Shown: positions 10,767 through 21,463 of the stretch, piece after piece | Layout: every line of letters starts with the position of its first letter | How positions within the stretch are numbered: the first letter of the stretch is position 1 | Assembly: GCF_910592395.1 (NCBI RefSeq) | Contig: NC_088317.1 | Span: forward strand, 12,712,001-12,776,000 | Source: Lineus longissimus | Lineage: Eukaryota; Nemertea; Pilidiophora; Heteronemertea; Lineidae | DNA length: 64,000 nt | Reading direction: 5' to 3' | The notes under the pieces: generated by a model | Database searches by the model: none | What the model was told of the DNA's origin: nothing | What the model saw: only the letters and a program-made list of their open reading frames with translations | Position numbers and translations under genes: made by a program

Positions 10767-10919
10767 CTAATCACTTTCGTCCGAATGATCACTCTCATTA
10801 TGATCTAGTGATATTAATGGCTCGAACATGTACGGCTCAAAGTTTAAATATCCTTCTGTATCGACCAAAACATCCTCAAATTCACTGCTCTCACTCTCTG
10901 AACTGTATGCGGAAGCCAT
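10767..10919 (-). CDS. Short acidic protein segment with Tyr-x-Phe-Glu-Pro motif
   Basis: A 50-codon frame reads MASAYSSESESSEFEDV, then LNFEPYMFEPLISLD, and ends in an acidic DESD before a stop. The PYMFEP motif after a Ser/Glu-rich start resembles the N-termini of invertebrate proteins annotated as P2X7-like, which carry a Cys-rich domain downstream; that domain is absent here. It lies in the TTAA element, opposite in strand to the THAP remnant. I infer a truncated first exon of an element-borne gene; a chance frame is possible. Confidence 0.4.
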   Translation of the reverse strand: MASAYSSESESSEFEDVLVDTEGYLNFEPYMFEPLISLDHNESDHSDESD

Positions 10920-11167
10920 CTTGCTTTGTTCTGACTGACCTGATCTACGTCATCAAAAAATCCCAAGCGGCCACATGTGGAACTAATCTAAAGTTGTGTG
11001 TGGTGGGAAATTCAAATAGTTTAAAAGTGAAAATTGAAATAACTAAATAATGACTTTATTATTAGAATTTTTTTAATGTCTGGGATCTTGTTTTTTTAAC
11101 CCTCAACATATTTCATGAGTATCAAGCATGTTTTCAAACCTTGATATATGGCCTTTAAGGGTTGACC

Positions 11168-11372
11168 ATAGGTACCGCCATTTTTGCTGGAACTTGACAA
11201 ATCCTGAAGCAATTAGAACTCCTTCAAAACGTAGTGAATGCTAATTTCAAGGGCAGGAGGCTGTTCTTTCTTTTCCAATGAACAGACTCCCGCCCTTGAA
11301 ATGAGCATTCAATTGTTTGGAAAGAGTTCTAATTGCTCTAGGATTTGGAGGTCTAGGAAAAATGGCAGTACC
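11168..11372. mobile_element. Long-palindrome MITE, copy 1
   Basis: The ends GGTACCGCCATTTTTGC and AAAAATGGCAGTACC are inverted, with matching (A)AATCCT..GCAATTAGAACTC blocks inside and a second inner pair, AATTTCAAGGGC and GCCCTTGAAAT. The whole 205 bp folds on itself. It is about 90% identical to 20545-20752. It abuts the minisatellite repeat copy 2. Confidence 0.75.
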
Positions 11373-11553
11373 AGTGCCTCGACGAAAGTAACCTGACAAA
11401 ACTGCTAACCCGGCGCTAGTTCATAGCATTGACAATAAAGACACTATACCTATTCCTTTTTTACCTAGTACCTTTTTTACTTGTACCTTTTTACCTGTAA
11501 CCTTTTTACCCTAACTTTTTTACCTGTACCTTTTTACCTGTACCTTTTTACCT
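11373..11553 (+). repeat. Minisatellite-bearing repeat, copy 2
   Basis: Second copy of the CCTCGACGAAAGTAAC unit followed by ACCTTTTTACCTGT minisatellite units. Together with 9562-9763 it brackets the TTAA element and the palindromic MITE. Confidence 0.7.
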
Positions 11554-11935
11554 ACATTCATTGGGATTGAGGTTACAATCAGCAAGCATGTCGATAGATA
11601 GAATGTACACGTACGTATCCATTGCGCTCGCTGCATTGTTCAAAGTCATTTGTGTGGTGGGGTAGAATACATGGTCCTACCCAGGTGGTGGTCTTCAGTG
11701 AGGGATTGTCAGATCTATAAAAAATAGCATCGCAAAGCGAGCATAACCCCTCAGCCTATTAAGGTTGAAGGTAAGATAATGGGTAAAGTTGGCTTAGTGG
11801 AGTGGCTAGTTTGCATATGGAAATTAAAATTGTGGAAACCTATTTTGAGGATGTGAGCGTGGCGGTCATATTGAATTTCGAATCGCACTGATTTTCGAAA
11901 AGGAACCTTCCCCTTACAAAACTGCATTAGGCCTA

Positions 11936-12955
11936 CACCCACTAAAAATTGATTCCATCCTCCAAGCCGCTCTCCTCGAAATTGACAGAAACTGATTTCA
12001 AGCACGCCGCCCTGGTGACCATATTGAGAATCAGAACGAGCCGGTTTTTAAAAGAAACCTTCCTCTAGTCACCCCCAACGTACATACCAAAAATGAATTT
12101 GATTGGACGAACGGTTCTCCTCGAAATTGACGGAAACCGATTTCAAACACGCCGCCCTGGTGGCCATATTGATTATCGGAACAAGCCCGTTTTCGAAAGG
12201 AACCTTCCTCTAGTCACCCCCAACGTACATACCAAAAATGAATTTGATCGGACAAACGGTTCTCCTCGAAATTGACGGAAACCGATTTCAAGCACGCCGC
12301 CCTGGTGACCATATTGAGAATCAGAACGAGCCCGTTTTCGAAAGGAACCTTCCTCTAGTCACCCCCAACGACCATACCAAAATTTATTTGATCGGACGGT
12401 TCTCCTCGAAATTGACGGAAACCGATTTCAAGCAGGCCGCCCTGGCGGCCATATTGATAATCGGAACAAGCCCGTTTTCGAAAGGGACCTTCCTCTAGTC
12501 ACCCCCAATGTACACACCAAAAATGAATTTGATCGGACAAACGGTTATCCTCGAAATTAACGGAAACCAATTGCAAACAGGCCGCCCTGGCGGCCATATT
12601 GATAATCGGAACAAGCCCGTTTTCAAAAGGGACCTTCCTCTAGTCACCCCCAATGTACATACCAAAAATGAATTTGATCGGACAAACGCTTCTCCTCGAA
12701 ATTGACGGAAACCGATTTCAAGCACGCCGCCCTGGTGACCATATTGAGAATCAGAACGAGCCCGTTTTCGAAAGGAACCTTCCTCTAAGCACCCCCAATG
12801 TACACACCAAAAATGAATTTGATCGGACAAACGGTTATCCTCGAAATTGACGGAAACCAATTGCAAACAGGCCGCCCTGGCGGCCATATTGATAATCGGA
12901 ACAAGCCCGTTTTCGAAAGGGACCTTCCTCTAGTCACCCCCAATGTACATACCAA
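11936..12955 (+). repeat. 145-bp tandem array, about seven units
   Basis: A unit of 145 bp containing GAATTTGATCGGACAAACGG, TCCTCGAAATTGACGGAAAC and GCCGCCCTGGNGGCCATATTG repeats about seven times at 80-95% identity; one unit is shorter. Frames that stay open through the array on both strands reflect the lack of stops in the unit and do not indicate a gene. Confidence 0.9.
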
Positions 12956-12958
12956 ATA

Positions 12959-15213
12959 CTGTACCTACTCAGTTATACCGACAGTCCATTAAATATTCGT
13001 AGATCAGCGGACCGCCTTTTTCACCATGTGACTGTGGTAATGCTACTCACGTGGTACATATAAGCCCCGGCAACATTTTAATATTCATTTATCGGGGTCA
13101 GTTTACTGTATTGCAAATGTGGTCTGACTAAAGTATGTTCAATAGCGCGTGTCAGCGGGTTTTATGCCTCACGGATTGGCTTCAAAAGGCGATATTCAGG
13201 CTGTTTGTAATACAGGGTGTTCCAAAATAAACGTTCCAATGAACCCTGCTGGCGGTCAAGCAACAACTTGCTGATGATTATTGCTTTTATCAAAAAAATC
13301 AATAAGCTTTATGGGCATTTAGCTATGAACAGAGAGTGCATTGTTACCGGTATGCCAAGGGTAATAGAAAAAGATTGGTGGCAATTTCATTTTCCTTGAT
13401 TCATTTTGTCAGACATGAAAGACTAAAATTAAAATGTAAAGATTCATTTTTTATTCAACAGTTGATAAATCCTGAACAAACAGGTTCTCAAACAAAAACA
13501 ACATTCTTACATAACAATTCCAACACATTGACATCTTAAGTCAACAAATCAACTAATTAATGTCAATCTCGTCATCAAATCCAAGTCCATCTTCTTCAAA
13601 ATCGTCCATCTCCTGATTGTCTAATAGCAAATCATGGTCAGCTGCTGCTCCATCATGCATAAGCCCGGCCACGTCCCACGACCTCACGATGGCCTCACGC
13701 ACTATTGCATCCCATGATCTTGAAACAATGTTCAAAACGGTTTCCCATTGAATTTTTGGACAACTTCCATTTGCATCCGTTTTTTTTCCCACCGTTTCCA
13801 TTCGTTGCGCGTTCTTGATTTGAAGGCCCGCATAACTGTACAATCCAATGGTTGCACAATCGAGGTACACCCAGGGGGAATGTACTGAGTAACGACATTA
13901 ACATCAGCGGCTTGAAGTTGAAATTCTTCCTGCAGATGAACACGACAGCGATCCATTATCAATAGCGAATTGTCCTCTACCTCCTCTCTTTCGATTCCAT
14001 CAACAAAAGGACAGAAAACCTCAGTGAGCCAGAACTTCAAAGCTTCCTGTCTAATCCATCCAGTTGGCGTTCCAATCACCTGAAAATACAGGAAACCTGG
14101 TGAACGCCTAGTGTTTTATTTTACAACACAGTGAATCAGCTTCAGAAATTGAAAGACATCAATTTTTACTGTTTTAATACATGTCTAATACACCTAGGTA
14201 TACCGGGGCAAAAAATGATGACTGAGGCAACGTGCAAGACAAACTTAGACGCCTGCCGTTTAATTGAGTGTTTAACTATAAACAGAACACATGTTCTTTT
14301 CATAATTTGTGTTTTGAAATTAAACACATCTTGAGTAAAAAACGTGTCATAAGTGTTTTGAAACTGTAACAGAAATAACATGTAAATGTGTTTTCTTTAA
14401 AAACATCCAGATTTACAGTGCAGCCAGAAAAACTGGTACATGTCTTCAGTTGTCTAACACTAAGATAAATTTACAATTGATAGTCATCGAACCAACATTT
14501 CATACTTTTATTTATAATTTTTATAGCAAAGCGGTGTTTGTCGGGATTGAAAAGAAATCAATTTTTTACCTACCCGTACATTATCAGGACAATTCTGCCG
14601 CAGTCGCCGTACCAATGGGCCTTCCTGTGCAGCTTTGATGATGACAAAAGCTGGCGCTTTTTCTCCTTCTAAGGTACAGCAAAGTGCGACTGTACACCCC
14701 AGCTTATGGTTCCCTCTTCTGCTCTTGATGTTAATTTGTTTTTGGCCATTTTGTAATGATTGCACACATTAAGTCATAGGCGGAGGTCACTATAGACCTG
14801 CTGGTTGCACCAGCGATCGGCCAAGATCAAAACATTCACAGAAGGTCTTGGACTCCCCATACGAGACTTAGAAACTAGATTCATATCACTTTTCCAATGC
14901 ACTTGACCAACCCCGATTAATGAATAGGAGCATTGCAACTTTAATGTTGGGACACCCTGTATTTCAAACAACCTGAATATCGCCTTGTAAAGCCAATCCG
15001 TGAGGCATGAAACCCGCCGACACGGCTATTGAACAGACTTTTGTCAGATCACATTTCCATTGCATTTGAACTGACCCCGATAAATGAATATTAAAATGTT
15101 GCCGGGGCTTATATGTACCACGTGAGAAGCATTACCACAGTCACATGGTGAAAAAGGCGGTCCGCTGATCTACGTATATTTAATGGACTGTCGGTATAAC
15201 TGAGTAGGTACAG
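12959..15213 (-). mobile_element. Tigger/pogo-like transposon with long inverted repeats
   Basis: Inverted repeats of roughly 265-290 bp (12959-13235 and about 14925-15213) start CTGTACCTACTCAG and are flanked by TA on each side (12957-12958, 15214-15215). Inside, on the minus strand, is a DDE_1-type transposase remnant. TA duplication and DDE_1 fit the Tc1/mariner-pogo group. The inverted repeats are much longer than the usual few tens of bases in Tigger elements. It is inserted after the satellite array of family C. Confidence 0.85.
13553..14765 (-). pseudogene. DDE_1 transposase remnant with an intron
   Basis: Reading leftward, 14765-14574 encodes GCTVALCCTLEGEKAPAFVI, the strand region after the first catalytic Asp in DDE_1 transposases. 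A GTAGGT donor (14573) and a TTTTCAG acceptor (14080) bound a 494-bp intron; the join keeps the frame. The second part (14079 leftward) has TGWIRQEALKFWL, LLIMDRCRVHL with the second Asp, and YIPPGCTSIVQPLD with TSxxQPLD. A frameshift near 13745 leads to an acidic tail ending at 13553. The CENP-B/HTH DNA-binding part and the first Asp are missing, so the copy is internally deleted and inactive. Confidence 0.8.
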
Positions 15214-15340
15214 TATTTAATTGATCGTCAAAGCCGTTCTAGAAATCGACGGAAACCAAATAGTAGACGCCCGCCCGCCCGGACGGACGGCGCACATGAC
15301 GACAATACCCCTCTAGCCCATTTCGGCTGAGGGGTAAAAA

Positions 15341-16794
15341 TGTGTATGACCTTGAACTCTGACACACAACCCCTTATAATTAAAACTGGAAAATATTTAA
15401 AACATATCTGGGATGTAAGAAACAATGCACTCTCACAAGAGACACATCAAGCATAGTGCAAATTTATGCGCCTCTTCTGCATCATTTATCTGCTGCAATT
15501 TTCTGTATCTTTGTATTTTTATATTGTACTTTGTATTTGTTTGTATTTTGCCATAGTATCCTTGTATACATTAAGAGCAATATAAATAATCATTATTATC
15601 ATTATATTGTTTTATGACCTTTCTTATTTCATAGCATTACATGTAGTTGGTATCGTTGTGTAGGGAGAAAGAATTGATGGTGTTTGTGATCGACTGGCTG
15701 CCGGGGCTGGCTGTTATCCTCACTAGTTTTTTCAGGCCTTTTCATCTGTGTGGGGATTCGGACAGTGTCAGTAAGGCACAGTCCACTGCAGTAACCAAAG
15801 AGCCAGCTAACGACAACAACAGGAGTAGTTCTACAACTATGATGTCTACCTGGCTTATAATAGTAGCAAGCATAGAATATGCTTGTTGGCAGTAAAAGAC
15901 AGCATTAACACACATTAACTTTATGGAGGCAGATGCTGTTACCAGCATGGAGTTGTGTTCGCCGCCTCCTGTTTCTACGACTTGGAGACAAAATTGATAA
16001 AGTCTTTTTCCTACCTGATCCATGTCTCCTTCGGCAAGGAGACAAATGCTGTGACCAATACCTCAGACACTATGCGCTGATTTTTTCTACAGATGCATCG
16101 GAGCCAAATGCAGTTATCTATTTTGCCCTTGACATAGGAGAGTGAAATCCTGTATGCTGTTTCGCAACATTTTGAAATTCCATGGTGCGATAGATATTTC
16201 ATGCCATCGGATTGAAAGTATTTGCACAGTGGCAGACCTAGAAAACTTATGAAGGGGTGCGGTCAGTGAAAGTGCCACTTGGATACTTGGTAGGTAAGAG
16301 GGCCCTGCCGAAGAAATAATTTGAAATCTACATGTACAAGTGAAAAATATGCGGTTTTCCTGCCATCTCTGGGACCGGCTAAACTTGGACTGAAGCACTT
16401 TAAATTGTTGCTCCAAGTACAAAGGGAGGGGGACTTGTAAAATGTACTTCATGCAACCCGGGTTCTAAATCCACCACTACTTGATCTTGGGCATGACAAT
16501 TCGACTAAGTTTTCTGGATCTCCCAATATCACACAAAAACATTGGCCTCTGATCCCTTGTCACAGAAAGCAGGCAACTAATATCAGTGCAGTCGTGGTCA
16601 CAACTGGTGCAGTATTTAACTATCCACCCAAGTGCATAAATACTGCCGAAGGGCTAGTTTCTGAAATATTTTGGGCGCATTAAGTGTTAACCAGCTCACG
16701 AATTTACCTGGCGTTTGACGAAAAACCGAAAGATTGCAGTTGCTACTACATACAGCTAAACGGAATTTCGAATCGTGATCCAGGAGACTGGAAT
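15341..16794. other. No gene seen; possible non-LTR 3' tail
   Basis: The stretch near 15480-15610 ends GAGCAATATAAATAATCATT with ATT repeats, like the 3' tails of L2-type non-LTR elements, but no coding part is visible. The rest is plain intergenic sequence. Confidence 0.3.
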
Positions 16795-18249
16795 GTACCG
16801 GTAATCACTCCATAATGGTAGTTGATAAAGCTTGGAATCAGTGAAACCATGTAACCAGTGATAAACCTTGGAATAGTCAGTACTAAACCGTGGAATCACT
16901 GTGCAAGTACCGCGTGAAATCGGGCGCGTTCCTTCCACGATTTATACCCTCCCAACTGCCAATCTCGTCCCAGCTGACTTTATTGATAGCAATTTGCCAG
17001 TAGTTCCAGAATCAACCTTTTTGTGGAGGATGACGTCATCATTGAATGAATTGGAAATGTGTTATTGTAGTTAAAAAAAAAACTTATATTCATGACGGGC
17101 CGCTATTGCAAATATCTAATTATTGCTCTTCGATGAAAGCAAAAGTAAGCTTTGTGATTGTTTTGTATTCAATATACTAAAATAAAACTTTTTTATTAGA
17201 AGAATCATTTGTGTATATAATGCTCTAATAAAGCTCAGTAGATATGACAAACAAGCACACGGGAATCACTAAATGAAATGGCCAGGGCCATTGTGCTCAC
17301 CTCATGTGGAGGAAAGATGGATAAAGAGCATGGTATTGTGTCATGTAGTGTTAAGTTTGATGTAGGTCCAAGCAATTACAATTTCCCCAAAATGGCCAAT
17401 TTACAGTACATTCGACCTCTGTGACCTTGAAAAGTAGGTCAAATCAAAGAAGACCCGGGTGACACATTGAATGGTTGTTAGAATTAGATGTACCTATGAT
17501 ATAAAATTGGTGCCAATCGGGCAAGTAATACTAGGAATAATGGCATTTTGAAGAATTTAGGATTTGGCCCCCTCCCTGGAGGCCAAACGGCAAATCAGAT
17601 CGCACCAAACTTCGGTACCTGAGACCACCTGACCAAGGGGTACATGTGTACTTAATTTGTGATCAATAGTCATTGCAGTTAAGAAACGTGCCATAGTTAC
17701 GGCCTGACGGCCAATTTACGCCATTTGACCTCTGTGACCTTGACAAGAAGGTCAAATTAAAAACCTGTGTGACATATACTGTATGGTGGTTAGATGTACC
17801 CATGATATCAAATTGGTGGCAATCGGGCAAGAAGTTAAGGAATAATCACATTTTTAAGGTTTTTGGATTTTGCCCCCTGGTGGTCAAGTGGTGAATCATA
17901 TTGGACCAAACTTCGGTCCCTGAGATCACCTGACTAAGGGGTAAATGTGTACCAAATTTGGGATCAATAGTCATTGCAGTTTAGAAACGTGCCATCGTTA
18001 CATCCTAACAGCCAATTTACACCATTTGACCTCTGTGACCTTGAAAAGGAGGTCAAATCAAAAACCCGGAGGATATATGATGCACCTTTGCTAGAAGTAC
18101 CTACCATATTTTTTTCAAAATTTCCCGACTACTATTAAGGGAGATATTGCCTATGGTCTCCAAGGTGTCATTACATAAGGGTACATGTGTACCAAGTTTC
18201 AACTCAATAGCTCTAACAGTTACGAAACGTGCCCTGCTAACGGACGACG

Positions 18250-18290
<41 letters not shown>

Positions 18291-18960
18291 ACGACGGACG
18301 CCACGGTATGGGATAAGCTCACCTCTGCTAAGAGGTGAGCTAAAAATGTGTCCGCTTAGAACTGGTTACAATACATCACGAAAATATCTATACTCTACAT
18401 CCCTCGATGTGTACATGAATATGTACGAAATCGCTCAAAGCGAAGGAATTTATTCACATTTATCATCTCCAAACCCGGCTAAAACCTTCGGTAATAAACC
18501 TTCTACGTTTCTACGGATAAGTGCCAGGCGGTACTGCATGATGTAGTCAATCTTCTCTGTATCACCCTGTATGATCACACCGCTCCGTAGTTCAAATAGG
18601 CCCCGTGTGGTGGCGTAGTAAGCGGAGCGCTGATTGGTCCATATTATGGGTGTGTGATGGGCGTGTCGTGACGTGCTTGCCTATATTTGGGAGATCAGTA
18701 ATGTACACTGGAGGCGAGGTATGACTGGGTTGTTCTAAAATATAGATTATTGAATCAGATATGCGACTGATTTCTAAACTACCGTCTAATTCCGATCTGA
18801 TCATGTAAAAATAAGCTCCAAATATTGATTCGTAACCACCTCATGTTCAAATGGCATTATTTCATGTTTTTATGCATTTTTAGGACTGATTACAAGGTTT
18901 ATCACTGGTTTCAAACCTTGTTTGTCAAGGTTTCACTGGTTCCAAGCTTTATCACCTACC
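16795..18960. repeat. Inverted repeat pair enclosing a family A element
   Basis: GATAAAGCTTGGAATCAGTGAAACC and neighbouring sequence at about 16815-16880 recurs inverted at about 18885-18957 (TCACTGGTTCCAAGCTTTATC). The arms are imperfect. Family A copy 1 (17275-18346) lies between them, so an older foldback element may have been invaded. Confidence 0.5.
17275..18346 (+). mobile_element. Helentron-like repeat, family A copy 1
   Basis: Starts GAAATGGCCAGGGCCATT (hairpin) and GTGCTCACCTCATG. The core has three diverged units of about 310 bp, each with TTTGACCTCTGTGACCTTGA or a close variant. It ends with a (GAC)n tract, GGACGCC and the hairpin GCTCACCTCT-GCTA-AGAGGTGAGC plus TAAAAA. It is very similar to copy 2 at 21464-22639 but lacks about 70 bp before the GAC tract. 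Long arginine frames across GAC are artefacts. Confidence 0.8.
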
Positions 18961-19588
18961 CTCCATAATTCACACTCAATGGACACAAATTCAGCATATC
19001 TTCTTCTACATGCATCTGCAAAAATGCATTCTATATCAGAATAACACCCTCTCCAATTTATCACGCTCCACAAATTAGTCTTGGGCTATTATAAAGGGGT
19101 ATACATCCTCTTGCAAACAGAGCCTACAACACGACTTCTCCTTACACATGTTTCCATTGAGGGAGTCGGTATGTATCGAGTGAAATGGCCTGATATAGTC
19201 AGGATGAGGGGTATACAGTGTGATGATAAGCACAGCATTTTTCAAATTTATATGTACATGTATAAGACCACTGCATTTTGTACAGACATGGCGAGCCAAA
19301 AAGGTTACCCAATAATGATACGCTCTGCCTAACTCAATATTTCAAAATCTAACATTTGACCATGAAAATGAAACAAATGACCAACAAATATCGCATTGTA
19401 TATTGTATTTCATCATCACAACAGCACCAAGAATAAACATACATATGTACAGAACAGCAAAGCTGGGATTCACAAAGTGTTATGGTACCAGAAGTACTTA
19501 TCTACCAAGGTATTGAAATACAAGTAGGCTAGTCAGGGGGCCTTAAACACACATACAATGTAGTCTATAGGCTTAATATTGTATAACC
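18347..19588. other. No gene seen
   Basis: Apart from the right arm of the inverted repeat pair (18885-18957), I find no coding or repeat signature. Short frames lack protein-like composition. Confidence 0.4.
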
Positions 19589-19596
19589 TTCACTGG

Positions 19597-20147
19597 TGCT
19601 GAAAGGGTGGATGTCGTCCTGGGTGCCGACAAATGGTACCCAGGTTCGAGATCGACTGGACAATAAGCACCCTGGGTGCCATTACACTAGACAAACAGCA
19701 CCCAGCTTCTTTTTGCCTGGCTTACGGATCTTAGGGACGTGGACGTTTCTTGCAATCTCGTTTTATCTCGCGCCGTGGTACTTGCGGCATAAGCAGTGCG
19801 CGAAATAAAAAGAACAGATAAACAGAAAAAAAAGCGTTTAGGCCTATAGGTTCTTTATCTCTCCTTAGAGACGAATACCCCGTTTGAATAAGATGGAATT
19901 GATGAAAGAAAGATTTTTAGAGCGCGGTTGGAAACGGGGACGGTCGCCATCTTGCAAAATGATGGTTATCGTGACACGTGACCTCCGTGAGCGTGGGGCC
20001 AACCTCGGCTGTAGGTCTAGAAAAAGTGTAGAAGAAGAAACTGGGTGCTGTTTGTCTAGTGTAATGGCACCCAGGGTGCTTATTGTCCAGTCGATCTTGA
20101 ACCTGGGTACCATTTGTCGGCACCCAGGACGACATCTACCCTTTCAG
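19597..20147. mobile_element. MITE with about 115-bp inverted repeats, MULE-like
   Basis: The ends CTGAAAGGGTGGATGTCGTC and its inverted partner extend through GGTACCCAGG, GCACCCTGGGTGCC and AACAGCACCCAG for about 115 bp. The 9-mer CTTCACTGG flanks both sides (19588-19596 and 20148-20156). Long inverted repeats with a 9-bp duplication suggest a Mutator-like element, although two extra bases on the left leave the exact border open. It encodes nothing. Confidence 0.75.
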
Positions 20148-20544
20148 CTTCACTGGCCGGTATGACGTCCTTGCTTTCTGCTGTGCACCTGCTTCCACAT
20201 CACAAATCTTGATGTCAGATGATGAATATGAATGCTAAGGAAGGCCTTTGTGGCATGAATGCGGGGAGCAATAATATTGGCACTGTTAGTTTTCCGCAAT
20301 AGGTTGTTTGTCTGTGGGAAACCAATACAAAAAACATTCTCAAAGTTTTGATAGTACATCCTTGATATTATTGTGTAACAAATACAATGTCAACAATATC
20401 AAAACGTTGTACATGTATGCCAATTACGTAAAACCCCTAGAGATGTAATATTTGGATCTATGAAATAATGCAAACAGCTTTTGACCAAGCAATTTGTGGG
20501 GACACGGTATAGTGGTCAGATTTAGGGCACTATTATGGGCTGAC
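20148..20544. other. No gene seen
   Basis: AT-rich sequence without repeats or frames of note between the MULE-like element and the palindromic MITE copy 2. Confidence 0.4.
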
Positions 20545-20752
20545 CATAGGTACCGCCATTTTTCCCGGAACTTGACAAATCCTAAAGCAATTAGAACTCC
20601 TTCAAAACGTAGTGAATGCTAATTTCAAGGGCAGGAGGCTGTTCTTTATTTTCCAATGAACAGACTCCCCCCCTTGAAATGAGCATTCAATTCATTTAGA
20701 ACGAGTTTTAATTGCTTTAGTATTTGGAGGGCTAGCCAAAATGGCAGTACCC
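20545..20752. mobile_element. Long-palindrome MITE, copy 2
   Basis: Same foldback as 11168-11372: ACCATAGGTACCGCCATTTT at the left and AAAATGGCAGTACCCATGGT at the right. The matching outer bases TNACCATRGGTAC suggest the full termini are longer than in copy 1, whose right end is cut. Confidence 0.75.
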
Positions 20753-21463
20753 ATGGTTAACCCTTAAACCGTATTATAAAATTGGCATCAAGCAAATTAC
20801 AGGAATTTTAGAGCTTTAGATTTGGCAAAAAATTAAAGGGACTACCTAGGCATAAGATATGTTGGTTTTTTATACAATAATGGCTTCCAGCAGGACCGCG
20901 ACATCTCTAAACAAGTTATTGAACTGCAATGAACAATGCACTGGGATGGGGTGTAACCATAGGCCTGCATGGAATTCACAAGCCATGCAACACGCCTGAA
21001 AATCATCATCAGAGATCAGCATAAGTGCAATACTACATACAAGTGGCGGTGCATGGTGGAAGGCAGTATCATTATCTTCCCAGCCAGGTAAATACCACAC
21101 CCAAGTTGTCCCTTTGAGATAAATTCAGTGTGATTAAAAAATATGGCAAAGCTGACCATTTGACCTTCAAAGGTTGATTCTGTTGAAAACCCAGATGACA
21201 TATATCCAGAAGAACTCCTCTATCAGATATGCCTTTGGAATAAGGTATGAAAATGACCAGTTTAGGACCAAAATCCAAACCACTGTCCTTAATTAAGAGG
21301 GTGGCTTGCCAAGTAGGTTCCACTGTATTATAAAGAGCTTGATTTGCCTTGATTTGGCCACCACTGACTTGGACATGTGGAGTCTCAGACTTTGATACCT
21401 GTATCATTTGATCAAGGGGTACTTACTTCTCTACTGACTTTGAGAATAGATATTGCAGTTAAT
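20753..21463. repeat. Degenerate family A-like sequence
   Basis: From about 21150 (ACCATTTGACCTTCAAAGG) to AATAGATATTGCAGTTAATG the sequence parallels a worn family A core unit running into copy 2. The part before that holds nothing recognisable. Confidence 0.45.

Larger units (their letters stand above)
9768..11154 (+). mobile_element. TTAA-flanked DNA transposon, Kolobok-like
   Basis: Perfect 19-bp terminal inverted repeats AGGCCATATATCAAGGTTT lie at 9768-9786 and 11136-11154, flanked by TTAA on both sides (9764-9767, 11155-11158). The 1,387-bp element carries a frameshifted THAP domain on the plus strand and a short acidic frame on the minus strand. Kolobok elements make TTAA duplications and are associated with THAP domains, so this is the best guess; no DDE core remains, so the copy is non-autonomous. 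Confidence 0.75.
11725..15340 (+). mobile_element. Helentron-like composite repeat, family C
   Basis: The 5' end has the small hairpin ATCGC-AAA-GCGAG and the box AACCCCTCAGCC. The 3' end has GGACGGACGG, then the hairpin ACCCCTC..GCC-CATTTC-GGCTGAGGGGT followed by AAAAA. The 5' box complements the right arm of the hairpin. Between them lie the 145-bp satellite array and an inserted Tigger-like transposon (12959-15213). It shares its layout with families A and B, though the box sequence is different. Confidence 0.6.

Noticed and set aside
12093-12992. Overlapping frames of 60-130 codons with internal similarity
   Set aside because: They are the 145-bp satellite read through; open in several frames on both strands, with no protein signature.
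18147-18338. Arginine-rich open frame on both strands
   Set aside because: It is the translated (GAC)n tract and 3' hairpin of family A; the same happens at 22325-22648.
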